NCBI GenBank assembly: GCA_951804985.1
Contig: OX638133.1
Location: 70,128,367-70,192,366 of the forward strand
Origin: Dryomyza anilis
Lineage: Eukaryota; Arthropoda; Insecta; Diptera; Dryomyzidae
DNA: 64,000 nucleotides
Direction: 5' to 3'
A program made the position numbers and the translations under genes. Positions 35,186 to 45,010 of this stretch are shown piece by piece (positions within the stretch are counted from its first letter, which is position 1; each line of letters begins with the position of its first letter). The notes beneath the pieces were generated by a model. It searched no databases and was not told the DNA's origin. It was given only the letters and a program-made list of their open reading frames with translations.

Positions 35186-36901
35186 TCTGTTTCTTAAAAT
35201 TAAGAATTTTCACTATCACTCCGTACATTTCTTGATTCCTTATGGATTTTTATCATTCCGTGTATACGTTTGATTGCACGAGACAATATATTTGGAATGT
35301 TTCTGACATATTTCGGGTATATGTCCGTCAAACTCAGATGTATGGAAGTTTATGTGATCCATCCCAGTCTGCCACGTTTCGGAGCACTTCGACACCTCGA
35401 AGCTTTCTCGAACTGCCTTCGATAAAAATGTTTAGTACGTTTTGGCATGCGATAAAAATCCGATATCTGATTCGATATCGTACGAATTCTTCCACATATC
35501 GTATCGTTCTCGTATCAATATCGAAACTAATGGCAGACTGAGATGTAATGGATTTGTGTAAATTTAGAGGCAGTTTCACGACTTATTTTAAGGATGCGCA
35601 AAAAATAAATCCGATTTTATCTGCATAAAATATAGCATTGTGCCTGCTAACAATTTAATTTCTAGTAAATTGTTAATCCGATTCAAAATCGATTTATCGA
35701 AATTCTACTACATACCAAAATATAGTTATATTTTAATGAAATTGTGTATTTAATGGTTAATAAGTTCATACTTTTTATGTAATTACATTCGGAATTTAAT
35801 TTAACTAAACACATGTAAATTAACACATTTTCCCTCTAAACTATTTTATATTACATTTCTATATGGTTTCGACATTATATGTTCAATGGGGTTTTAGGTT
35901 TACTTCGTAGGCCGCGTGTATCAAAAATTTACAAAAATTACGAAAAAACGATGTTGATGGCAATTAACACTTATTTTCCACTTTTTAGTTAGGAAATTTC
36001 ATCAATTTCAAAATAAATTCTTAATACGTATAAAAAATTGGAAATTTTTAAAATATCCTCAATATCCCCTGAAATGTAATTGTCTCGGTGACTGAAAACC
36101 GACAATTTTATCTTTTAATGTATATATTAAATGTTGTGGAACTGAAACCGAGTTTTCAAAATAGGAATATCGGAATTTTTAATATTCCATGTGACATTTC
36201 ATTGGTATTTCGTTTACTCAGGATATCCTGACACATATTCTTTAAAACATACACAAATATACACACATATACACACATATACACATACTATCACACTGAA
36301 ATCCTACAACACAATAGAACTGTAAATGTGTGCAACACTTTTGGGCGGTTTTCACCCGGTTAGTTGGCTTCACTTAAGAGTAGGATTTTGTGATATTATA
36401 GCATTGAAGTTGCCTTTGTTTGTGCTGGTTGCCCAAACTAATTGACAATAATTTCACATTATTAGCACACACAAACACATGTTGCATGTGTGTGTTTTCA
36501 CTGTGCCTGTCTGTGTCTCAGACATTAAAATGTTTTCCCACCGCACAGATTAAGTGACATTGAAACCGTAAATTTTCACTTTTAGCCACAAAGATTTCGG
36601 GTTCTTCTTCTCTTGGAGTAGGCCAATAAAACTCACCCCCAATTGTTAGTAGTAATCAGCAATGTTAAGATTAATAAAAAAAAATCAAAGAGCATCATAA
36701 AAACATTTATTTTTATATTGTTTGATTAATAATCGTTTCATTATATTAAACACACTCAAGACGATGTGTCTATATGACGATCATGTCTATATAATTTGAT
36801 ATTTTATGCACTTTCAGTCACTTTATAGAATAAAAAATTTCAATATATTACAAAAGTATTTTTAGAAAAATAAAATTCGGATATTTTCAATATAGGATAA
36901 T
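35186..36901. other. Spacer with a possible small MITE and a microsatellite
   Basis: At 35360-35545 the ends CATCCCAGTCTGCCA and TGGCAGACTGAGATG are inverted repeats with one mismatch, compatible with a 186-bp MITE. A (CA/TA)-rich microsatellite lies at 36249-36290. 36300-36650 seems single-copy. No gene supported. Confidence 0.4.
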
Positions 36902-37711
36902 TTCACATCAAATCGACAAAATTTTAATTTTTTTTTTGATTTTCGTGAAATTTACTCTATGCCATTGAATATAAAAATAAAAAAATGAGGTTATTTCTTT
37001 TTGGAAATTCGAAAATATCACAAAATTTCAAAAAAAAACACAATTTTTATAGATGTGTTGTAAGCACCAAAGGAAAAGTTTGAAAACATATCCAACAAAT
37101 TCACTATAACAGATCCATAAGAAATATGTATATCAATAACTAAAGTATAAATTATCAAATCGATTACAGAAATCTATTTGAAATGGTCAAAAGTAATTTT
37201 GAATAAAGTTTAATGAGCTCACAAAAAGGTTTTATGTTAATTTCACGTTTACTATTTTGTCATTCTTAAAATTGCATATTTCCCCCATATATCGAAGAAC
37301 ACCTCTCCTAATTTCTTACAGTATTTTTATAACTAATAAAACTAATTTCAAAAATTTAAAAAGCCAAATTACAAAAAGTTATTTTGGCCGAAATTCGAGT
37401 TAGAAAATTTTACAATAATTTCATAATTGTAAACCGATTTATAAAAAAATAATGTAAACCAGAGTCAAAAACTACTTTTAATTCTTATCATAATAGACAC
37501 CAAAACTATCCATTTTGCAACTTTATTGACCTAGATAACGGCTTTCGAAGTCACCTCTATAAAAAAGGTTCTTTTGAAGCTTTATAATTTTGTGAAATTT
37601 TCGAATTTCGAAAAAAAATCAACTTATTTTTTTAATTTTTATACTCAATGGCATATACTAAATTTCACGAAAATCGAAGATTTAAATTTGAAACCTTGTC
37701 GAGTTGATATG
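36902..37711. mobile_element. Foldback-like element with inverted ends of about 100 bp
   Basis: The left arm reads CACATCAAATCGACAAAATT, then GATTTTCGTGAAATTTA and GCCATTGAATATAAAAAT. The right arm repeats these inverted (TCCGATTTTCGTG-like, ATTTTTATACTCAATGGC, CTTGTCGAGTTGATATG). The arms flank about 600 bp of AT-rich non-coding sequence. Confidence 0.65.
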
Positions 37712-38162
37712 CAAAAAAAAGTGATTATTACAAATAGATAATAAGACATTTAGATCTAAAGACAAACATTTTTGATTATTCTTATTAGTTTTATATATAT
37801 TAGATCTAATTATTAAATAAAATGGAATATCCAGGAAGTACCCCAATCGAATAATCAAAATTTTAAATTTGTAGGGATACCTTTTAAAATTCAATAGGAA
37901 TGCGTACACTCAGAAAACAGTTTCCAAATATTTAGGAAAATGTACTTGAAAATCATTTTTACTTATTTTTTATTGAAGTTTTCCTTGAAATATGATCATT
38001 TTTCATTATTATCAGTAATAAATATTTAAAAAGTCTGTAGTTCCAAATCAAAATGTCTGAATTTCTTTAAACTTAACATACAGATAGATACACAATTAGT
38101 ACTCAGTTAATATGAAATTTTAAATATATGAAATATTGACTATAATGTGACTGAAAAAATGG
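37712..38162. other. AT-rich spacer
   Basis: Nothing recognised up to the target duplication of the LTR element. Confidence 0.4.
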
Positions 38163-38166
38163 ATCT

Positions 38167-38518
38167 TAAAGCAGGTCTGGGGTTTCTGCTGCGTAGGTTG
38201 ACTGGGCTTCTCAGCACCATTTATAATAATAAAAAGATTGTAGTTCTTTTTAAGAATTGTTGAAGAAAATTTATTGACAATTGAAAATTAAATATGTTGA
38301 TAACTAAAACAATTTCCGTCCGAAATAATATCGGACTGGAATATTGTAAGTATGATAAAGTTATTTTAAAACTGAACACAATTTGAAAAATATCAAGGCT
38401 TTTTATACAATTTTTAAAAGATTGTTAAATAAAAACCTACTTGTATTATAATTTGAACAAAATAATTAAGTGTATAAACATAAAGTGTAAAATTAATAAA
38501 TTGACCGAAATTGTTTCA
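38167..38518 (-). repeat. 3' LTR
   Basis: Direct repeat of 41529-41880. On the minus strand it begins TGAAAC and ends CTGCTTTA, so the ends are TG...TA rather than the usual TG...CA. Confidence 0.92.
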
Positions 38519-41500
38519 TTCTCCCCCTCTGATGTAGAAGTCGTCCCGACGAAACATCAGATACTAAGCATATTTCTTCGGACATCATGAATGATCGTTG
38601 CTGAACGTCGCCTAAGTTTCGATATGGGCAGAAAAGCATGCTAAGTTCCCAACGCCACGTTGAAGACATCTTCATTGGCAATGACGAAACTTGTTGAACC
38701 TTCATGATAGTATATCGTTCATCTCGCCTCGGGATGAACTTTGAGTCAGAGCAAGATAAAAGTCTTCGAGCATATTCGATTGAATGTTCATCAGGGCCCT
38801 CCCCCTGGAGTAAAACTTCTTCTAGTGCGTAACTACTGGCGTCGGTTTTGAGAATTATTGGCATGTTGTCTTCAGCTTGCTTTAGAATTAGTGTCGCAAT
38901 AAACGCCAAATTTCTTGATGTAATTGACACCGTAGTTGTAATTATCCTCGCTGCCTCTGCCATAGAGGACGTTGCTGCCGTAGTTGACGTCACTGCCATA
39001 GACGACGTTGCTAACGTAGTTGACACTACAGCCTTAGAGGACCTTGCGAACGTAGTTGACGTCACAGCCGTTGAAGACGTTGCTGTTGTAGTTGTCGCCG
39101 CTGCCATAGAGAACGTGGCTGTCGGCGCTGCCGTAGAGGACGTTGCTGCCGTCGCTGCGGTAGAGGACGTTACTTTTGTAGTTGTCGCCGCTGCCATAGA
39201 GAACGTGGCTGTCGGCGCTGCCGTAGAGGACGTTGCTGTCGTCGCTGCCGTAGAGGACGTTACTCTTGTAGTTGACGTCGCTGACATGGAGGACGTTGCT
39301 GTCGTCGCTCCCGTAGAGGACGTTACTCTTGTAGTTGACGTCGCTACCATAGAGGACGTTGCTGTCGTCGCTGCCGTAGAGGACGTTGCTGTCGTCGCTG
39401 CCGTATAGGACGTTACTCTTGTAGTTGACGTCGCTGACATGGAGGACGTTGCTGTCGTCGCTGCCGTAGAGGACGTTACTCTTGTAGTTGACGTCGCTAC
39501 CATAGAGGACGTTGCTCTCGTCACTGCCGTAGAGGACGTTGCTGTCGTCGCTGCCGTAGAGGACGTTACTCTTGTAGTTGACGTCGCTGACATGGAGGAC
39601 GTTGCTGTCGTCGCTGCCGTAGAAGACGTTACTCTTGTAGTTGACGTCGCTACCATAGAGGACGTTGCTGTCGTCGCTCCCGTAGGATCCGTGAAAGCAT
39701 AAGCATTGGTTTGAAAAATTCCCTCCATTTGGAGTTTTTGTACTTCAGATAAACCAAGACCATCGGAATCTTTTAAAAACTCAAATTCAATTGAGTATAA
39801 CGGAATAAATGCATCATCGTCATCCGGTTCTCTCATTTTATTTGGTGGCGCAAATAATCTTGAATTTCTTGTTGGCGTTTCTGATCCTACAGGTATAGCA
39901 TTACGAAAAATAGCCTGCACAGAATGTGGTGAATATGCGTTTCTTATACATTCTCGATCTACTTTACGGGATTTGGCAGCTGGCCCGTAATTTACCTCGG
40001 GACACACTTCGCACGAATCGATAATGGATTTCAGAGCTTCCTTATTTTCCATAAATTTTATGAAATGCGATATTTCATTACACCTCTTGCTAGTAGGTGA
40101 CTCCAGTGCAGTTGACACAATGTGTTCGCCAGCGATGTCCATAGCAAACGTATTTATATCGATTGGCTTGGTAAACTCGAATTTTCTTTTTGTCTCGTCT
40201 TCAAAGTACCAGCAGCGTTGTGCCATATTTAAGACGATACCACTTTGTTCCATAAAATCTGCGCCAATCAGAGTGCGATTCTTTGTCGCATTCGGAAGCG
40301 ATATTAATCGGATCTTCCTGATTCGATTTCCAACTGTCACGTCGCATATTGTTGACATAACCATTTGCGTCGTCGTTGTACCATCTGCCAGAGTTATTTC
40401 TGCTTTGACGTCCTGGAAAATGCAGCCCTTGCTTGTCAAAATGCGTCGTAAATTCGCACTAGCAACGCTCGTTTTTGCACCGCTGTCAAAACACGCTTCA
40501 CCCGTTAAACCGAACATCGTAATATGGACTGTTGGTATCGATCTACCAACGATGGTTGTTGACACAGTGTTAAATGCCAAATGCTGAGGACTTTCTTTAG
40601 TGTGTGTGCTGCACTTTGGACAGTTGGATCGATATACACCTGGCTCACCGCAACCGTAACAAGAAAATATAGGTCCTCGCTTGGGTTGTATCTTTTGAAT
40701 CGCTTGAGATGATTGTGACTGTTGCTCTTTCTTCTTTTTAAAGCAAACATCAGCAGTGTGGCCACGAAGTCTACAAAAGGAGCACCTTGCGCTTTTATCG
40801 CCCTCACTTTTATCACCAAATTTGGTTGACGATACTTCTTTCGATTCAAGGAAAAATAACTCTGCATCTCTGCAGGACGCTATTAATTGTTCGAACGTCT
40901 CTACTGATTCACGACTAACGCGCTCTCGAATCTTTATTGATAAAAGGCCGTATATCATGTTGAGTTGTATTGTTTCGTTAATTTGTTCCTTAAGTTGCGA
41001 AAACTGGACGCGTTTCTTGCATATGAAACTGTCTGTCGGCTCTTGAATCTGCTGCTTATACTCGAATATGCTTTGGAAGATTCTCCAGTCTGGATTTGGT
41101 GGCGAAAAGGTGGTCCGTATAAGCTTTACAGCCTCTTCGAACGTACGCACCGATTCTTTTACACCGATCCACCAACTTGCCGCGTAGCCTTCCAAAAGCA
41201 GAGGCATGCCACGCACCGCATCGTCGTCAGATATGCGCTCTATATCTTTGTACACAGAAATCGCAGCTATGAATTCTTCCACTGCAGTCAGATCGCGCTG
41301 TCCTCGAAACCGCGCCGAGCATCTTGTGTATGAACCTGATTTAGCGCTATTTCCGCCAATTGCCGCCAAAATTTGTGTGAACTGTTCCGTCGAAAAACTT
41401 GCCATGATTTGTCCGTGTTCACTTGATAATGAATGTTCTACTTCCAGTGAGGAGGAATCCACCGAAGAGCGATTGTGTTCCACAGATGTAATTTCTTCAA

Positions 41501-41582
41501 AATTCTTAGCCGCTAGGTTGGGCGCCAATAAAGCAGGTCTGGGGTTTCTGCTGCGTAGGTTGACTGGGCTTCTCAGCACCAT
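38493..41582 (-). CDS. Gag-protease polyprotein with Ser/Thr repeat array replacing RT-integrase
   Basis: This is the 1029-codon frame of the LTR element. Residues 88-245 match the capsid region of insect Ty3/Gypsy Gag proteins (FRGQRDLTAVEEFI, then GYAASWW). Residues 267-280 form a CX2CX4HX4C zinc knuckle; 308-321 is a second knuckle in which Val replaces His. Residues 355-460 are a retropepsin with the catalytic FDSGAKTSVAS and the family motif LIGADFM. After residue 634, where RT should begin, comes an array of about 250 residues made of 9- and 12-residue Thr/Ser/Ala-rich units. Residues 905-960 are an RNase H fragment (LKTDASSYAL) that keeps the first Asp but has lost the following Gly. 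The frame opens in the 5' LTR and stops in the 3' LTR; the polypurine tract encodes RGR. The Gag start is more likely Met60 at 41405, by comparison with other Gags. Gag should assemble particles and the protease could process it. Confidence 0.85.
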   Translation of the reverse strand: MVLRSPVNLRSRNPRPALLAPNLAAKNFEEITSVEHNRSSVDSSSLEVEHSLSSEHGQIMASFSTEQFTQILAAIGGNSAKSGSYTRCSARFRGQRDLTAVEEFIAAISVYKDIERISDDDAVRGMPLLLEGYAASWWIGVKESVRTFEEAVKLIRTTFSPPNPDWRIFQSIFEYKQQIQEPTDSFICKKRVQFSQLKEQINETIQLNMIYGLLSIKIRERVSRESVETFEQLIASCRDAELFFLESKEVSSTKFGDKSEGDKSARCSFCRLRGHTADVCFKKKKEQQSQSSQAIQKIQPKRGPIFSCYGCGEPGVYRSNCPKCSTHTKESPQHLAFNTVSTTIVGRSIPTVHITMFGLTGEACFDSGAKTSVASANLRRILTSKGCIFQDVKAEITLADGTTTTQMVMSTICDVTVGNRIRKIRLISLPNATKNRTLIGADFMEQSGIVLNMAQRCWYFEDETKRKFEFTKPIDINTFAMDIAGEHIVSTALESPTSKRCNEISHFIKFMENKEALKSIIDSCEVCPEVNYGPAAKSRKVDRECIRNAYSPHSVQAIFRNAIPVGSETPTRNSRLFAPPNKMREPDDDDAFIPLYSIEFEFLKDSDGLGLSEVQKLQMEGIFQTNAYAFTDPTGATTATSSMVATSTTRVTSSTAATTATSSMSATSTTRVTSSTAATTATSSTAVTRATSSMVATSTTRVTSSTAATTATSSMSATSTTRVTSYTAATTATSSTAATTATSSMVATSTTRVTSSTGATTATSSMSATSTTRVTSSTAATTATSSTAAPTATFSMAAATTTKVTSSTAATAATSSTAAPTATFSMAAATTTTATSSTAVTSTTFARSSKAVVSTTLATSSMAVTSTTAATSSMAEAARIITTTVSITSRNLAFIATLILKQAEDNMPIILKTDASSYALEEVLLQGEGPDEHSIEYARRLLSCSDSKFIPRRDERYTIMKVQQVSSLPMKMSSTWRWELSMLFCPYRNLGDVQQRSFMMSEEICLVSDVSSGRLLHQRGRMKQFRSIY
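38519..38530 (-). promoter_or_regulatory. Polypurine tract
   Basis: On the minus strand AGAGGGGGAGAA directly precedes the TG of the 3' LTR, the expected site for priming plus-strand DNA. Confidence 0.85.
38945..39690 (-). repeat. Coding minisatellite with 27- and 36-bp units
   Basis: Units encode TSSTAATTA (9 residues) and TSSMVATSTTRV (12 residues), mostly alternating as a 63-bp higher-order unit that becomes more diverged toward 38945. All visible indels are multiples of three. The opposite strand is also largely open (VEDVAVVAA-type repeats), as expected from such codons. Confidence 0.9.
41517..41527 (-). promoter_or_regulatory. tRNA-Lys primer-binding site
   Basis: Minus strand TGGCGCCCAAC is complementary to the 3' end of fly tRNA-Lys (GTTGGGCGCCA). 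It lies one base from the 5' LTR. Confidence 0.85.
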
Positions 41583-41880
41583 TTATAATAATAAAAAGAT
41601 TGTAGTTCTTTTTAAGAATTGTTGAAGAAAATTTATTGACAATTGAAAATTAAATATGTTGATAACTAAAACAATTTCCGTCCGAAATAATATCGGACTG
41701 GAATATTGTAAGTATGATAAAGTTATTTTAAAACTGAACACAATTTGAAAAATATCAAGGTTTTTTATACAATTTTTAAAAGATTGTTAAATAAAAACCT
41801 ACTTGTATTATAATTTGAACAAAATAATTAAGTGTATAAACATAAAGTGTAAAATTAATAAATTGACCGAAATTGTTTCA
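41529..41880 (-). repeat. 5' LTR
   Basis: Identical to 38167-38518 except for one base. It should contain promoter and R/U5 regions; the Met at 41582 of the long frame lies in its last 54 bases. Confidence 0.92.
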
Positions 41881-41884
41881 ATCT

Positions 41885-42860
41885 TATTAAACAAATTAAT
41901 TATATTAAACTTGGTTTAAAATAGTACTTAAAAAGGTCAATTTATGCAGATAAAAATATTTTTGAATAGGACTAATATTTTCTATTTCTTTTTAATTTTG
42001 ATCATTTACTACATTTTTGTCATTGATATTTTTAGTTTCGAAATTTTAAATTCCCTATAATCACAATCTTTAAAATACGGAAGACAATATTTTTTTCAGC
42101 TATTTAGTGGCATGTCAAATTAAGCACAAATTTATCCTTTATTTAAAAACATAACATCAGATACATTAAAAAAATGTTAAAGGAATTTATCTAGATATAG
42201 AAAACGTATAGATTGTGTTTATTAGAAGCCAAATTATGATCTCTCACATGATTGGAATGTAGAGGTATGTTCCAGTTTTTGATCGAATCCGATTTTATCA
42301 GAAAATTCTAATCAAACGATTTTGAATTTTTTATTTTCCAAACGAATTGAAAGCGTTGAAGTCAAAGCATGCTGTTTAAATTCACTTCAAAAATTATTTA
42401 TTGTACTCAGATATCAAATCTAAAAGTAAAAACGTTTCTTTTAAAATTTTCATATGAAATTCGATCAAACGTTGGAATATGCCCCTGTATTCCAATCCTT
42501 AAAAATGTAGAAAATGTAACAGATCCTAATATGAAATTCCCAGCCAAAAGTGGACCATTCCCTGATTACCCACTAAGACTAAAATTCCCCACAAATTGGG
42601 GAATTCCCCTAGTTGGCATCACTGTAGTGTAAAAAATTTAACTTTTTGGTTGAGTGTCCTTAATGTGTGGCTGCTGTGCTTTAGTATCAGTTAATATGAC
42701 TCTATCTACGTGCTTGCTGTGTCCTTCCTGTTTTGGCAACATGTGCAGGATTTTAAATTTACATTTAGGGCATCTTTAAGGCAGTAAATCAATGTCAATG
42801 TCTCGTAGATATAATTTAAGCAACCCAAAACATGTTCAACTTTATACGAAAGTGTCGCCA
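41885..42860. other. Spacer with a possible hAT end
   Basis: GGGGAATTCCCCTAGTTGGC followed by ATCACTG (42598-42624) looks like the right terminus of a hAT-type element (CAGTGATGCCAAC read inverted). A comparable CAGTGATACCAAC end is at 48919. No matching left end was found here. Confidence 0.35.
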
Positions 42861-42861
42861 G

Positions 42862-43065
42862 ATTAGACTATTATCTCGTACACTATGGATTTTAGTAACT
42901 TTATGATATATTTCGTTTTTAATAATACAATTCTATATTTTCCAGACAATTTGGATTAACTCCAGATTGGACTATTATCTCGTACACTATGGATTTTGGT
43001 AACTTTATGATATATTTCGTTTTTAATAATACAATTCTATATTTTCCAGACAATTTGGATTAACT
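42862..43065 (+). repeat. Tandem duplication of 103 bp
   Basis: GACTATTATCTCGTACACTA at 42867 recurs at 42970, and the whole unit through CAATTTGGATTAACTC is repeated with only one or two changes. It must be recent. Confidence 0.9.
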
Positions 43066-43815
43066 CTTATAAAAAACAAACATACAAAGATTCCTATAAC
43101 ATATTAAGTTTAAAAAAAAGAATACATAGATAATTTTAAGTTGTATAGACAAATTTAAGTTGTTCAGAAAATAAAACTTTAATGTTCATCATGTATCTAT
43201 TGATTTTACTGCAAACCCCAATAATAATAATGATGATGCGGGTATCATTTTATACAAGGATTTCAATAAATATCCAGAAATTGTCGTCATATCACAAATA
43301 AAGCAAAAAAAATGGGTACAGTTTATTTTCTGCACTTGACATTTTAAGTTGAACGCATGTTTGTCCAGCTCGCAATCTGCTGCCAAATTAAATTAAACTT
43401 TGCATTTGGCAATATTCGAATGAAACTTTTTACAAATCGAACTGTCACTTTGAGATGTTTTTTCCAAAAACACATTACATAATTTTTTACATTTTCTTTT
43501 ATTATATTTTTCCGTCATGTGCATTCGTTTAAAGTTAGTATAGCTTTAATAATAACCTAAAATTCCATTACTTTTATTTCGTCACATATACTTGTATTGA
43601 AACAACGTAGATTCAAAGTTAAATCAGACTTTATCAATGAACTAGGACCTTGGTAAGGTTTCTCAATACGTATGTGTTATAACTAAAATAAACTCTTGCT
43701 GTCGCTGTAAAAATTGTCACTTGAAAAAATTAGAAAAATGTTAAAAATATGTTATTCAAAAAATAATTTTATTATCTATGATAAGAAACGATAATAAAAT
43801 ATTTGTAGTGTTGAA
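43066..43815. other. AT-rich spacer
   Basis: No gene recognised. Confidence 0.4.
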
Positions 43816-43819
43816 ATCT

Positions 43820-44365
43820 TAAAATGCAGAAATGTGTCACGCCCGATGGAAGCACTCCAAAATCAGACACGCCAATTTAAAAAACTTTTTACTTCCAGTA
43901 TCAGAATAATCGCGGTATCCAAGCAGAAAAAAGGCATATTAGACGATGATGAAACAAGGACATTGGAAAATTTGTCATTGATGAATCTATCTACACCCAA
44001 AAAACAATTGAAATCTTAAATCTTAAAATGTAGAAATGTGTCACGCGCGATGGAAGCACTCCAAAATCAGACACGCCAATTTAAAAAACTTTTTACTTCC
44101 AGTATCAGAATAATCGCGGTATCCCAGCAGGTAAAGGCATATTAGACGATGATGAAACAAGGATATTGGAAAATTTGTCATTGATGAATTTATCTACACC
44201 CAAGAAACAATTGAAATCTTAAAATGTAGAAATGTGACACGCCCTATGGAAGCACTCCAAAATCAGACACGCCAATTTAAAAAACTTTTTACTTCCAGTA
44301 TCAGAAAAAATCGCGGTATCCCAGCAGGAAAAGGCATATTAGACGATGATGAAACAAGGACATTG
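43820..44365 (+). repeat. Triplicated segment of about 198 bp
   Basis: Units start at about 43820, 44022 and 44218 with AAATGYAGAAATGTGWCACG and contain GATGGAAGCACTCCAAAATC, AACTTTTTACTTCCAGTATC and GACGATGATGAAACAAGG. The third is cut short. The first unit keeps an open frame of 61 codons (MEALQNQTRQFKKLFTSS and on); units two and three lack one A and shift frame. TATCCCAGCAGG inside the units resembles the end of the MITE at 29785. The origin of the unit is unknown. Confidence 0.8.
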
Positions 44366-44559
44366 GAAAAAACAATTTACCTATTTCAAGTAAATATGGG
44401 AATGATTTAGCTCCATAGAATATATTTTTTTAAATCAAGCCCATTTTCTTGTAATCGATTTTTTCTTCAAATTAAAAGAAATGATGTGACTTTTTAAGAC
44501 AAGTCATAAATAAACCATCAAATTGTCAAAGGTTCTTCATAAACATGACAATCACCTGA

Positions 44560-44730
44560 TGAAATGTATTCGATGCTGTATCTATGAATGACGTGCATGA
44601 CATCGTTAATGGCACGTCATGCATAAAATGGTAGACATTTGTATGTCATCAATATTTTACAGGTCGAATATGCTATCGGCCATCGATGGTTCTGACCTGA
44701 CATAGACGAACCTTTTATGACATATTCCAC
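44560..44730 (-). mobile_element. Fragment of the TCCCAGCAGG MITE family
   Basis: Inverted relative to 29785: CCATCGATGGTTCTGACCTG and GACATAGACGAACC correspond to the left subterminal part of that element. Confidence 0.65.
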
Positions 44731-44839
44731 TGTGATATTAACCTTGTTTTAAACAGTTGTTATTTTAGTTTCCTTATGGATTTAAGAAAATAAAACAGTA
44801 CCAAACTTAATTTTTGAATTATTTATTTTACTATTTTTC

Positions 44840-45010
44840 ACGTTTTGTCTGAATTTTCGTGTTATTTTCCGTGTATTTTTATATTCCAGGCTTTTTCGTG
44901 CTCCGCGTGCGTGCCTGAAAATTTAGTCGTCTGGATCCTGCGTTACCTATCATCGTGCCCCTGATGTGCGTGCCATCAAAACAGGCACGCGTCCATCTCA
45001 ATTCTCAAAC
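44840..45010 (+). mobile_element. Dispersed repeat ending in CACGCGTCCATCTCA
   Basis: Shares TTTTCGTGCTCCGCGTGCGTG-type sequence, TTTAGTCGTC and GTGCCATCAAAA with 53395-53607. The terminus (read inverted, TGAGATGGACGCGTG) resembles a hAT end. Confidence 0.55.

Larger units (their letters stand above)
38163..41884 (-). mobile_element. Non-autonomous Ty3/Gypsy-type LTR retrotransposon
   Basis: Two 352-bp LTRs (38167-38518 and 41529-41880) differ at one position (C at 38399, T at 41761). They are flanked by the 4-bp duplication ATCT (38163-38166 and 41881-41884). The coding strand is minus. Next to the 5' LTR is an 11-bp primer-binding site for tRNA-Lys, and next to the 3' LTR a polypurine tract. 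Inside is one open frame with gag, two zinc-knuckle-like motifs, a retropepsin domain, a Ser/Thr-rich repeat array and a short RNase H remnant. Reverse transcriptase and integrase are missing, so mobility would need enzymes from an autonomous relative. The near-identical LTRs show a young insertion. Confidence 0.92.

Noticed and set aside
35360..35545. MITE with CATCCCAGTCTGCCA ends called as a firm feature
   Set aside because: The inverted ends are convincing, but no target duplication of any usual length matches; it is left as a note in the spacer entry.
38848..39702. Two plus-strand open frames of 186 and 87 codons with VEDVAVV repeats
   Set aside because: Antisense shadow of the coding minisatellite in the LTR element, whose sense strand is fixed by gag, protease, primer site and polypurine tract.
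40024..41625. Several plus-strand open frames of 96-187 codons
   Set aside because: They lie opposite the gag-protease region and show no protein features of their own.
42369..42632. 87-codon frame with a proline-rich end
   Set aside because: Overlaps the hAT-like terminus at 42598-42624 and lacks start context or relatives.
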